This document shows, piece after piece, positions 45,258-56,511 of a stretch of DNA of 64,000 nt (its first letter is position 1; each line of letters opens with the position of its first letter). The position numbers and the translations under genes are program-made. The notes under the pieces were generated by a model, which was given only the letters and a program-made list of their open reading frames with translations, ran no database searches and was not told where the DNA came from. The DNA lies in contig CM030361.1 of the NCBI GenBank assembly GCA_017893485.1, positions 310,287,724-310,351,723 on the forward strand. Reading direction: 5' to 3'. The stretch comes from Hemerocallis citrina (taxonomy: Eukaryota; Streptophyta; Magnoliopsida; Asparagales; Asphodelaceae).

Positions 45258-48200
45258 TAGGGATGGCATCGGGGCCGGGCTGGCCCGGGACCGGCCCGGC
45301 CCGGCCCCCCTCCAACCCGGGCTGGCCCCTGAACCGGCCCCCATACACCAGGTTCAGGTCCGGTCCCATTTTTTGCCAAGGAAGCCCGGTCAAGCCCGGC
45401 CCGCTTGAGGCCCAGGACCGGTTGAACCGGCCCGCCCGGGCTCGGGCCGGGCCGGGCCGACCGTTGGCTGCCTTTTTTTTTCCAGAAAATAAAAAAAATA
45501 AAAAATAAATTACGAAACTACCCCCCAACGGATTTATAACGGCTAGTTTTGGGGGGTACTTTAGGAAATCAAAAAAGTTGCATTTTCTATAAATACAATA
45601 CCATTCCTTTCATTTTTCTTCACCAATTCACTCAACTATCTTTCTCTCTACTATTTCTTTCTCCAATCAACAACCACAATTTGGTGATCAATCTTTCAAG
45701 TGATCAAGATCAAAATTGAAGGAAGGAAATCAACAACAATCAACAACAATCAAAGTGAAGGAAGGAAATCAACAACTCAAGTCTCAACTTTCTCAACAAC
45801 AACAACTCAAGTCTCAACTTTCTTACGGTATTTTAGTATAATTTTAATTTGTAGAATTAACATACCATACTACTTCTTTATTGTCATATAATTTGTGTTT
45901 TCTTGATCTTCTTTCTCTCATTTTTTTTAGATTTTATTTTTAATTTTGGTAAAGTGGTAAAAGAAACATACACTACTCACTCACTACTTCATTTTTATTT
46001 TTTCATAGTTAAATGGCCTCTAATCGATCACGCGGTGGTGATAGGCATAGTAGTCAAGAATCTACTAGTCATCACATTCCTTCCATTCCTAACCAATATA
46101 TAGATAGTGAAGAAACAATTATTAATTATGATAGTTTTTCCGATTTGAATGAAACACACTCAAATCCTATAGAAATAGAAGATCATGTAGAACCACAACC
46201 ATCGGAACAAGGTCCTTCTCTAAACTCAAGGAAAACTAGAGGTACTACTTCGGAAGTACACAATTTTTTCAATTTTGTCCCTTCACAAAATGATAAGAAT
46301 GTAGGACTTAAAATATGTAAAAAATGTCAAACCCCATATAAGTTTAAAGTAGGATCGGGTACGGGTACACTTCAACGTCACTTAAATAAATGTCAACCAC
46401 AATTTTCGAAAGATAATCTCACACAACAAAAAATACATCCTAAAACCGGTCAAGTAGATAGTCATACATATGATCACGATCACGTTCGTAGGGGAATAGC
46501 TAAATTAGTAATTAGGGGTGAATTGTCATATTCGTTTGGTGAACAAAAATATGTAGAGGATTTTGTACAAACCATCTTCAACCCCCATTTTAAAAAAATT
46601 GCTAGGAATGTTGTTAAGAGTCATTGTAAATTAGTTTACAATGAGAGTAAGGATTTTTTGATAGCAACACTAAAATCACTAAACACTAGAGTTTCATTGA
46701 CATCGGATGGGTGGGTAGGAGTAAACGGGGTTCCAATGATGTGTGTAACATGTCATTGGATAGATTCGGATTGGTTACTTCAAAAGAGAATAATTTCTTT
46801 TGGATATGTTAGGTACCCACATATGGGTGAAATCATAGCCACACACATTATGGAAGCATGTAATAATTTTTTTATTTATGATAAAGTGTTTGCTATTGGT
46901 TTTGATAATGCATCCAATATTACTAAGGCAATTGAGAGTTTAAAAATTACTTTAGATCCTGTAGAATCTGAAATTTTTCATGTTAGGTGTGTTTGTCACA
47001 TTTTAAATCTCTGTGTGCAAGATGCACTAAAATATGGAAATGATAAACTAGAAGCAATGAGAGATTGTGTTCATTATATTACATTGAGTGGTCCAATTTA
47101 TCAAGTTTTTCATGATTGGTGTAAACTTAGGGGTATTGTATGTAGATGCTTTCCTAAAGATGTGCGACATCGTTGGAATTCTACCTTTGAATTATTAGGT
47201 GTTGTTCTTCATTATCGTTTTAATCTTAGAGATTTTTGTGTCGCGATGGGTATGCAAAATTGTATGTTAGATGATGATTTTTGGTTTTTTGCCGATAGTT
47301 TATATAAATTTTTACAACCTTTTAACGATGCAACTTTGCAATTTTCGAAAACATATACATCTACATCTAGTGGTATTTTACTTGAAATTGTGACTATGAT
47401 GACAACAATTAAAGATTTGCAAAATGACCATTTTATTGGAGATATGGTTAATGCGGCATATGTTAAGTTTTTGAAATATTTTCATCCAATTCCTATGTTA
47501 TATTGTGTAGCTAGTGTAATGAATCCTATGATTAAATTAGAAGGTACAAAAAATTTAATTGAAATTTTCTACACTTATGCCCCACACGATGCAATACTAG
47601 ATTTTGATCATGTTGCTTTTACTCGTAAATTTGAGAATGTTTTGACTAGGTTATATGATTCTTATGATAGGATTTATTCTACTAACACTATTCAAACACA
47701 AACACAAAATGTTGAATCTTCTTCTTCTTCTTCCTCCATATTAGCAAAAGGAAAGAGTCAAGCTAGTATTGGTATTTTAAATCTTATTTAATCGAAAAAG
47801 GCAAGAACCAATTCACCTAATGAGTTGAATTGGTATAATGCACAAAGTGCAGTTGAAGATGTAGAAGATGTGTTACAATTTTGGAAGACTAATGAAGCAA
47901 TTTTTAATATTCTTTCTCGTATGGCTAAAGATCTACTAACAACACCGGTGTCAACTGTTGCATCGGAAAGTGCTTTTTCTCTTGGTGGCAGGATAATGAG
48001 CCCGAGCAGGAACCGATTGACAGCAAAAAATTTGGAGATGCTAGTATGCGCCGAAGATTGGATGAAAGCGGAAGAAAGGACCCAAGACTTACTTGAAGCA
48101 CAAGCTGGAGGTGGATCAACAAGTAGCGATGAATGAACGATTACATTTAGTTAATTTACATTAAAATGTTGTTCAATTAATTGTAATTAATTGGAAAATT

Positions 48201-48765
48201 TAGAGTGATGAGATTCTATATTTAGGTTAAGTTGAAGTGCACGACGATAGTCCAATGCCTTCTCTTCAATCTAAGTAGAGGCCATCTCGATCTTTAAATT
48301 CAAGTAATTCCCTTAATTTGTAATTTGATGATTTGAGCTAAATAGACAAATTTGTATGAATTTTATTCATGTAATTAATTTTATTCAAGAAGTTCAAATT
48401 TATTTAATCATGTACTTTATTTATTCATGTACTTCAATTATTTATGAAATTTTATTCTTTGCAATTGTTATATAATTACAAATCCATATACTTGTTCTTT
48501 AACAATGCTATAAAAAAAACCTTTATACACGGGCCAGGCCCGCGAACCGGCCCGGCCCGCGAACCCCACACTAGGGGCTAGGGGCCATGTCTGGGCCAAG
48601 GTTTCTTACCTTGAGCCCGGCCCGGCCCAGCCCGCGTTGGGAGGAGCCCGGCCCGACCCGGCCCGGCCCGCGTTAGGAGGAGCCCGGCCCGGGTAAGCCC
48701 GGGACCGGTCAAAACCTGGTCAAACCCGGCCCGGCCCGGCCCGAATGGCCGGAATGCCATTCCTA
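45258..48765 (+). mobile_element. hAT DNA transposon, nearly complete
   Basis: The ends TAGGGATGGCAT and ATGCCATTCCTA form short imperfect inverted repeats flanked by the 8-bp duplication CAATGAAG (45250-45257 and 48766-48773), the signature of hAT insertion. Both subterminal regions are dense in GGCCCGGCC words, likely transposase-binding sites. One transposase frame fills the middle. Paralogous DNA at about 34776 and in inverted form at about 11005 shows the same site without the element, confirming the boundaries. Confidence 0.95.
46013..48136 (+). pseudogene. hAT transposase with one in-frame stop
   Basis: The frame starts at 46013 (MASNRSRGG) and has a BED-type zinc finger (about residues 78-130: KICKKCQTPYKFKVGSG, then HLNKC), then the RNase-H-like catalytic core (LTSDGW, FDNASNIT, CVCHILNLCVQDALK), a conserved spacer (YCVASVMNPMIKLEG) and the hATC dimerisation domain (TVASESAFSLGGRIMSPSRN). 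A single TAA at 47789-47791 separates the core from the dimerisation part, which continues in the same frame to 48136 (708 codons in all). The transposase would cut and paste the element. With this stop it probably cannot dimerise, unless the stop is read through or spliced out. Confidence 0.9.
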
Positions 48766-49048
48766 CAATGAAGGCTGATAGCTTATTCTGCCATCTGGAT
48801 CAAAGTAAGTGTGCTCTGAATTCAACTTTTGCCCATTATTTTAGAGCCCCATTGGAAAAATCGGTACTGACTGATTTCGATTTATATTTAGTTAAACAGA
48901 CAAGTTCGTTCGCAAGAATTTTCATTTTTCTCCGAGGAAAAACCTGTTGATGCCTTGACTTAATTCGCCATTCCAAGTCTCCTACAATCGTAGTGAACAC
49001 AATCCTAAACCAAAAACCATCAATTTTGTTCTTGATCTCGCACCACCA
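48766..49048 (+). repeat. Third copy of the receptor-gene spacer, right part
   Basis: Continuation after the hAT element. It matches 34777-35062, ends in CTTGATCTCGCACCACC before the pseudogene ATG, and may be the former promoter of that receptor copy. Confidence 0.8.
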
Positions 49049-49752
49049 TGATTTTCACCACCACCAGCATTATCTTCTTCGTCATCGTCCTATTCTTGAT
49101 CACATATTTTTCTGGCAAAGATGATGTGCAGTGCCTCTTCAACTTCCCGTCCTCAGTCTCAGACCTCGATAGTCGCCTCTCTCAGTAGACTCTGTCTGCA
49201 GCTTCTCGCTGGTGTCACCTGCTGGAACTCTAATCAGAACAGTGTCTCTTCTCCTTCTCTCTCATCCTGTCGACCTCTCTGCCCTCAAACAACAACAACA
49301 CTTGAATACCTTATCTTCAAGGGAGTGGCTTCCTGCATCGATTTCCGATGTCCTCTCTTCCCTCAGTCTTTCCTACACCATTTACCACCCTCAACCTCTC
49401 CTCCAACTCCATTTTCAGGTTCTAACCCTTCCTCCATCCGTACATGGCTTCCTAACCTTGTCACCCTCCTCAAACATGATCACATGCACCATCCCGGCTA
49501 ATCTCTCCAACTGTGCATACCTAACAAACCTCGACGTTTCTCATAACAATCTGTATTGGACAGATCCCCTCTGAACTGTCCATGTCTGATGCATCAAGCT
49601 TTCTAATCAACCCCTTTCTTTATGGCTATCCAATTTCCTCAGATTGTATCCACTTTGCCCTTGCCTTCCTTGGTTTCGACTTTTCTGGCATTTTCTCTGT
49701 ATCCTTATCTTATGTTGTCTGGAGCTTCTGTTTCGCAGCAGAAACTGATATG
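49049..49752 (+). pseudogene. Third BIR-like receptor: ectodomain and transmembrane part
   Basis: The ATG at 49049 is followed by a signal-like segment and KDDVQCLFNFPSSVSDLDSR, then a stop near 49186 and several frameshifts. LRR words continue in other frames (TIPANLSNCAYLTNLDVSHN), and transmembrane-like VVWSFCFAAET is seen at about 49710-49750. A solo LTR follows at 49753. Three insertions and many frame breaks mark it as a pseudogene. Confidence 0.85.
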
Positions 49753-50766
49753 TGTTGACTCTTAGTTTGGTGTGCACAAAATGTGTCTACAATTATTAAT
49801 AAGTTTGAATTAAGTTATTCAGATTTTCAAGATCAAAACAATATCCAAGAGAGATTCAAGAATATTCAAATAAGGAAAAAGATTCAAGAATATTCAAAGA
49901 AGGAAAATAATAAAGAAAGATTGAGAAATCAAGCAAAAAGAGAAGATATTCAAAAAGAGAAGTTGATTGATTAATGTCCAAGAAAGCCATCAAGACTAGC
50001 TGCCATCATTTCATATTTGTGAGATTTAAATCTGTAAAATTGATTGATTGATTGATTAGTTCATTTGGTAAAATATAAAGTGGATTCGGTATGAACAGCG
50101 CGATACCGGTCGACCGCACCTTATGACGGTCGACCGCATCGTAGTCGACTGCAACTCTCAGTTGCATAAGAAGCAGTCGACCTTTCATCTCTCTACTTTA
50201 CGTCAGAGAGCTGTACGGTCGACTGCACCAAGATTGCGGTCGACTACACTTTGCGATGTTCACATTTTCGGAATGTATCGATTCCAATTATGATCATATA
50301 CTTCCCAATCTATTTAATTGGCCGAACCCACTGAATATTCTTCACCTATTACTTCTGAGAAAAATCTTCTGAACTAATCTTTCAACAATCAATCCGAGTG
50401 TGTGTGATAACTAGTTTATATTCTTCAATCAGGATCATTTAAGATCTTGAGTTTCTTTTTCTTTTTCTTCCACTTCGGTGAGATTGACGGAACTTGTCTT
50501 AGAAGTCCTGTGGGTGTAATAGGTCTCTCGGCCTGAATCCGAGAATCACTGTACAGGGGTTTTGAGTATAGTGGAACGCTTGTGGCAGAGAATTGCTACA
50601 AGTAGGAGGTGTGGACGTAGACCTGGGGGTCGAATCACGTTACATCGCTGCGTCACTTGTGCTATCTGTGTTTGCTCTTCTTAACTTTTTGTTTACTCTG
50701 CATTTTATTTAAGTAATTTTTTTATTCTGCACAATCACCCTATTCATCCCCTCAGGGTGATTTACA
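49753..50766. mobile_element. Solo LTR with 5-bp target duplication
   Basis: A 1,014-bp block running TGTTGACTC to GATTTACA, flanked by ATATG (49748-49752 and 50767-50771). It contains several CGGTCGACCG-type palindromes (50103-50250) and no coding region. A shorter inverted copy is at 9407-10045 in the same receptor context. Confidence 0.85.
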
Positions 50767-50771
50767 ATATG

Positions 50772-51222
50772 CATAAGGAAGAAATTCAATTAACAGCTCC
50801 GCTTAACAAAAGACCTATTTTGGTCCAAATGGTTAAAAATTCGATTGAGATGTTGTGCTTACGAGACCTGATGACTCCTCCAACCAGATATTTTCCATCC
50901 TGATAAATGTTGTGATTGTTGGGAATTTGAATACTGGAATTTCGTATGAAGGAGTGCTACCAGATGGATCAGGCTTGATAGTGAAGAGGCTCTTTGACTG
51001 TCGAACTCTCCGGTAGGCAGTTTAGGACAGAGACGAGCTGGATCAGACAGATTCGCCACCCGAATCTAGTTCCCCTCCTCAGTTTCTGCACTTCTATGGA
51101 GGAGGATATATATAGGTTTATAATGTAAGAGACGATGTTTAATGGTGCTTTATCTTCGTTACTTCAGTGTAGAGATGAGATTCTCGATTGAGAGAGGAGG
51201 CTAAGGATTGGGACGGGAGTAG
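50772..51222 (+). pseudogene. Third BIR-like receptor: kinase N-lobe
   Basis: Broken frames carry juxtamembrane and N-lobe words matching the gene at 3921 (IEMLCLRDLMTPPT, EGVLPDGSGLIVKRL, ERRLRIGTG). Stops and shifts interrupt every frame. It ends at the copia target site AGTAG (51218-51222). Confidence 0.85.
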
Positions 51223-52680
51223 TGTTGGGTTTAATGTTGGATAAGAAGACGATAAGACAATGGAGGGATCGGGACGATTGGAAACGGAGTAGAGGCGAGA
51301 AATAGTCAGTGGCAGCAACAGTAGAAGTTGCGGTGCAGTCGATCGACTTGTTGGTGCGGTCGACCGTTCGCGACGCTGATAGGTTTCGGGCTTGAGTCTG
51401 GCTGATTCGTGAAAAGCCCAACTTGCTCTTCAAGATCAATTGTGTGGCTCCTATCGTAGGGTTATCTCTTATGTACTATCCAATGACTATTGTAACAAGA
51501 TATTAACTTAGGATTTGTATGAAAGCCTTCCAGGAAGAGTTGGAGGTTCCCCCCATGGGACCCCCATAAATGAGATGCAAGTTACGCTCCTCTTCAAACT
51601 CGGGAGTCTCGTCGCGTCTTTCGGGATGCTTATTAGCCCCCCTGGGGGGAGGAGGGAGATCAATTCAGTCATTCCTCACAAATTTAGACAGCTGCCCCCT
51701 CTGGATGAGGGCCTCAATTTCATTCTTCAGGGCCCGACAATCGTTGGTGTCGTGGCCGTGGTCCCGGTGATATCGGAACCACTTTTTCTTGTCCCTCTTC
51801 TTGCCGGGGGTGTTCATCTTCGGGGCAGGAGGCAGAACTCATTCCTTCTCGACTTTCATGAGAATGGTAGAGATATTGGCGTTAAGAGGGGTAAACTTCT
51901 CAAATTTGGGAGGCGGGCGGCACTGGCCCCCGTTGTCTTTCTGGAGCTTCTTAGCTCCCTCTTCTTCAACTGCCTTTCTCTTGGTCCCAGAGGAAGATCC
52001 CTCAAAATAGGGGCGATGTTCAGCTTCCTCGGCCCGGATATACTTCTCGCTTCTGAGAAGAAGGTCGGAGAAGTTTTGTCGGGGCTTCTTGGCTAGGGAG
52101 GATCGAAGGCTCGAATTGAGGACGTTCGACTGGAAGGCTGCAGCGGCGACCGATTGGTCGAGGGAGGCAATGGACCTAGCTTCTGCGGTAAACCGCTTCG
52201 CATAATCTCTCAGCTTCTCACCCTTCTTCTGACTGAGGTAGAGTAGCAAAATACTAGTCTTCTCGGTACGATGATATTAACTTAATGTCTCTAAGAAGGC
52301 AATGCACTCAATGTCTCTAACAAGATATTAACTTAGGGATTGTCTCTAGATCTATATAAATAATTGTAATGGCTCATAGATCCATGATGATTCTATTGAG
52401 TGCCGAATAGAAGAAGAGAGTACTTCATCTGAGTGGGTGAGAGAGTTTCTCCATTGTAAGCAGCATTAAGTTCCAATAGGCTCGAGAGAGGGTCGTGGTG
52501 AGAATTGTAATATTCTTGTATCTTCTCTAGTTGAAATAATATCTCGATTCTTCCTCCCCCGGATTAAGGCGAAAGCCCTAACCGGGACAATTCTTGTGTG
52601 CTTTGTGTGATTGGTATGATCTAGTCTTGCTTGGTGGTTTGTGTTGATTGTGTCAAAGACTCAACAAGATCCTCATAACA
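51223..52680 (+). repeat. 5' LTR of the copia element, interrupted
   Basis: Aligns with the 708-bp 3' LTR except for an inserted segment (about 51513-52318) and small deletions at both ends. Confidence 0.85.
51513..52318 (-). pseudogene. Gypsy gag fragment inserted in the copia LTR
   Basis: The minus-strand frame 52249-51839 has the gag end LRDYAKRFTAEARSIASLDQ and IRAEEAE, and a zinc knuckle follows in another frame (HRDHGHDTNDCRALK). It is related to the gag at 18511 but from a different element. A 19-base segment (AACAAGATATTAACTTAGG) is present on both sides (51494-51512 and 52319-52337), with patchy AATGTCTCTAA repeats at the right edge, which suggests insertion during break repair. Confidence 0.8.
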
Positions 52681-52682
52681 AG

Positions 52683-52696
52683 TGGTATCAGAGCAA
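52683..52696 (+). promoter_or_regulatory. Copia primer-binding site
   Basis: TGGTATCAGAGCAA lies two bases after the 5' LTR. It is complementary to the 3' end of initiator methionine tRNA, the usual primer for plant copia elements. Confidence 0.9.
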
Positions 52697-52729
52697 TCAA
52701 GTTTGTGGGTTTGTTCGAGTTCCTTGAAG

Positions 52730-53833
52730 ATGGCAGATCAAAAGACGAAGATCAAGCAGTTTGATGGTAAGATCAACATCAATCTATGGATGGTGGACAT
52801 GTATGATGTTTTGGTTCAGAAGGACTTGCACCTTGCCCTAGAAGAGAAGAAACCAACCGACGTAAAGCAGGAGAAGTGAGATGAGATTTGTTTGAAGGCC
52901 TTGAGTTTAATCCGGTTGCAATTGGTAGACGAAGTCAAGTGTAATATTCTTAAGGAGAAAAGTGCGGCGAGTCTATGGGCGAGACTCAAAGCTGTTTAGG
53001 TTCTCAATGAAGGAAGGTACCCATCTTCAAGTTCATATTGTGGAGTTCAATAAGGTAATATCTGAACTGAAGGCAATTAACGCTGATGATCTTAGCAAAG
53101 AGGATAAAGCTTTCAACTTGATTTATTTACTGCCAACTTCTTATGATCACTTGATACTACCATGCTACATGGAAAATCAGCCAAGGAGACACTTACTGTA
53201 GCCAGGGTGATTAAGGGTCTGAAAGAAGATGAACTGAGAAAGGAGACTCATAAAGGAGGGTCTATTTCTACAGGGTGTTTTGTGGTGGATGGTGATACTT
53301 CAATTGGAAGGGATGCAGCACACAAGGGTAAGATTCGTTGTCATTACTATAGAGGAGTTGGGCATTACAAGAGAGACTGTCGCATGTGGTTGAGTCAGAA
53401 GAGTGCTACTGAAGAAGGGGAACAAGCCCATATTGTCAGCGCAACTGAGTCAAGTAATAATGACGATTATTGTCTTTTTATTTCAAGTTCTTCAGATGTG
53501 GATTCAAGTTGGTATCTTGATTCGGAAAGTTCTTCTCATTTTTGCTCTGAGAGGGAGATGTTTTCTACTTACAAGTCATCAACAGGCCGTAGTGTGAGAA
53601 TGGGGAGTGGTGAGATTTTTGAAGTAGTGGGTGAGGGAACAGTTGAATTGGAGACACCAGATGATAAAGGGTTCACACTAGAAGAGGTCATGCATATTTC
53701 TTCGATACAGCAGAATCTTATATCCTTGGGTACTCTTGATGCTCGTGGCTGCAGGTACACAGCTCGAGGTGGAGTTTTGACAGTTTGGGATAGTCGTCGT
53801 AAGGTAATGAAGGGTAAGAGGGGGATTGGGTAG
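52730..53833 (+). pseudogene. Copia gag and protease, frameshifted
   Basis: A start at 52730 (MADQKTKIKQFDGKININLW) leads into a gag frame that stops at about 52879 (TGA) and resumes in shifted frames to a CCHC knuckle (CHYYRGVGHYKRDC) and a protease-like region (SSWYLDSESSSHFC). The usual catalytic D-S-G-A reads D-S-E-S, so protease activity is doubtful. The frame ends at 53833 where integrase would be expected. Confidence 0.85.
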
Positions 53834-54192
53834 GGTCAGCACAACCTCTACCAGCTTTGTGGAAGCAGAAAATCTCGGCCGAGTGTATGGAAGCCCATTG
53901 TTCTTAAAGCATCAACTAGTAAGCCGTCAATAGAATTACCGATGCGAGATTGCAACGTTCGAATACCGTTGGAAGGTGGAGAGAGCCTTGATGTAGGTGG
54001 AGTTCATGTGGAGGGTGGCACCTCCATGATTACATCTACAAGGGTGTGCCCTTGAGAAAAACAGGTGGAGCTTTGTTCAACTAGCAGAAGAAGCCATAGA
54101 AACATGTTGTTTACAAAGCGGAGAAGAAAGGTCTAGAAGAGTTTTAAATCACACAGGTATGGATTCATGCGTATGCAATCCAAGGTGGAGAT
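53834..54192. other. Copia internal non-coding region and polypurine tract
   Basis: Sequence between the protease end and the 3' LTR. It has short remnants only (ATGGAAGCC-type words) and ends with AAGGTGGAGAT before the LTR. Confidence 0.6.
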
Positions 54193-54900
54193 TGTTGGGT
54201 TTATGTCTTACATACGATGTTGGATAAGAAGACAATAAGGCGATGGAGGGATCGAGATGATTGGAAACGGAGTGGAGGCAAGAAATAGTCAGTGGCAGCA
54301 ACATCAGAAGTTGCGATCGATCGTCCCTCATGTGCGGTCGACCGTCCCCTGCACGAAGTCTTCCAGAGAGTAGGACAGTCGACCGACTTGTTGGTGCGAT
54401 CGATCGTTCACGGCGCTGATGGGTTTCGAGCTTGAGTCTGGCTGATTCGTGAAAAGCCCAACTTACTTTTCAAATTAGATCGTGTGACTCCTATCGTAGG
54501 GTTATCTCTTACGTACTATCCAATGGTTATTGTAACAATATATTAACTTAGGGTTTATCTCTAGATTTATATAAACAATTGTAACGGCTCATAAATCCAT
54601 GATGATTTAATTGAGTGCTGAATAGAAGAAGAGAGTACTTCATCGGAGAGAGTGAGTGAGTTTCCATTGTAAGCAACATCAAGTTCCAATAGGCTTGAGA
54701 GAGGGTCGTTGTGAGAATTGTAATATTATTGTATCTTCTCTAGTTGAATTAAAATCTCGGTTCTTCCTCCCCCGGATTAAGGCGAAAGCCCCAACTGGGA
54801 CAATTCTTGTGTGCTTTGTGTGATTGGTATGATTTAATCTTGCTTTGTGGTTTGTGTTGATTGTGTCAAAGACTCAACAAGATTCTCATAATTCCTAACA
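54193..54900 (+). repeat. 3' LTR of the copia element
   Basis: 708 bp, TGTTGGGTTTATG to CCTAACA. It contains CGGTCGACCG-type palindromes at 54312-54410. Confidence 0.9.
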
Positions 54901-54905
54901 AGTAG

Positions 54906-55376
54906 CTCAGGGACTTGCATGGCTGCACCACAAGTTTCAAGTTCCTCTCTTGCATCGTAATCTGTGCTTGAGTGCAGTGCTTCTTGATGAGTACTACGAC
55001 CCGAGCATTGCTGATTTCAGGTTTGTTGGGCTTTTCTGGCCATCGGTAGTGGATGATGGAGTGGATATACATCCATTGTCGTTTGCAGCTCATTTGCCAA
55101 CCACTAAAGATGATGTGTATGATTTCGGAGTGATTTTTCTTGCGCTAGCAACTGGTCAGTGTGCACTCGATGTTATTGGCAATGATTTTAGTGCGTTTTG
55201 TTCATGTCGATAGATCTTTAAAGGGCAAGGGAAATGATGATCAGATTGTCATGTTCTTGAAAATCGCTTGGCAATGTGCTGCTGATCTTCCTAACGAGTG
55301 ACCTTCTACGGTTGAAGTTTGTCGATCTCTGAAGAGAATTGGTAGTGGGCATCAAATCTCAGAGAGTTGGGACTAA
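54906..55376 (+). pseudogene. Third BIR-like receptor: kinase C-lobe
   Basis: It resumes GLAWLHHKFQVPLLHRNLC with an HRN in place of HRD, then SAVLLDEYYDPSIADFRF (DFG reads DFR), and TKDDVYDFGVIFLALATGQ. Frameshifts follow near 55210 and a TGA near 55300 replaces an Arg codon. With the other parts it completes a decayed receptor of about the same length as the intact paralogues. Confidence 0.85.
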
Positions 55377-56511
55377 GAATCCATGCTCAATTATTGCAAT
55401 GAAAGCAAAGAATTTGAGGAATTTGTAAAGCTGGCATATTGCATTTTATACAGGAACAGATCCTTTTCCATAAAGTTAGCTATAATCCTGTGATGGTAAT
55501 ATGAAGATCCTAATGAATGAATATAACTGCTAAACTTTTGCATCCTAGTATTTAGAAGTATATATACTCGTAAATGACCCATGATCGTCTCCTGCCAACC
55601 CCATCTACGCCAAACATGAGCTGCATCGGAAGGGTGCATAGACGTACTCACAGGATGTCGCTTCTCCAAGAGTTGATCAATGGCTCAAATTTTAGAGTTG
55701 CTATTCTTACCTGTAACTTATAAGCAAAACCACATGGGGATTCAAGATTGCAACTTATCGGGTATATGTTGTTGCTGCAAATACTAGAAAGCAAGAAGGA
55801 TGTTAGTGCGTCTGTCATGAGGGAAATAGTCTTATAGGCCCTAATGAGCAATTTGTTGTAGTTTCTGAAACTACTGACTGATACTTGCATAAGTGAGTTA
55901 TTGTCTGAACTAAGTTCAAATGATACTAGACCATCAACAAAAACATGTATCGTTAGTTATTACAGAAGTTCAGGGTTTTGTTTCATAGGGTTTAGAATAT
56001 CAGAGCATTACTCATTAGTCTATTGAAAGATGCGAGGTTATATTTTTCAATTTTACTCAAGAAAGTGCAACAATTTTCAAGTGATACAACGCCTTGAAAA
56101 GGGGTATAGTTTCCAAACAGATAGAGCAATTCTTAGGACGAATTACTTCCATATACACTCGCTTTATTTTTATAAAATTATTAATATAGGATGTTTTCCA
56201 AGAAGGCCACCCACAAATATGCTAATTCTGGTATAGGAGAAGATTTGAAGGATGATGCAAATCGTATTGTATAGTAAAATTAGTGAGCACATTTACCTTC
56301 GACAAGTCAAACAACTGGACGGTGTGCCCAGAACATCAGCGAACAAGTAAACTGATATTTCTATATATAGTTGCTAGGAGAATACCATACGATATTAAGG
56401 TTTTATTTCAAGCATAGTAGTAGTAGTAGTACAGACTCCACAGCACACTATTAAAAACAGAAGAAACAACTAACAAGGGGATCCCTAGATACAGGTAGCA
56501 GGTCCAGCAGG
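55377..56511. other. AT-rich spacer, no gene seen
   Basis: 3' remnant of the receptor pseudogene to about 55450, then featureless DNA. The last hundred bases should hold the 3' UTR of the minus-strand DUF247 gene. Confidence 0.5.

Larger units (their letters stand above)
51223..54900 (+). mobile_element. Copia-type LTR retrotransposon with gag-protease but no pol
   Basis: LTRs TGTTGGG...ACA are flanked by the duplication AGTAG (51218-51222 and 54901-54905). The primer site TGGTATCAGAGCAA follows the 5' LTR, and the purine tract AAGGTGGAGAT precedes the 3' LTR. The internal region (about 1.5 kb) has a gag-zinc-knuckle-protease frame but no integrase, reverse transcriptase or RNase H, matching the TR-GAG type of non-autonomous element. 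The 5' LTR holds a piece of gypsy gag. It interrupts the third receptor's kinase domain. Confidence 0.9.

Noticed and set aside
47825..48136. Separate small gene after the hAT transposase
   Set aside because: It is in the same frame and contains the hATC dimerisation domain, so it is the end of one transposase cut by a single stop.
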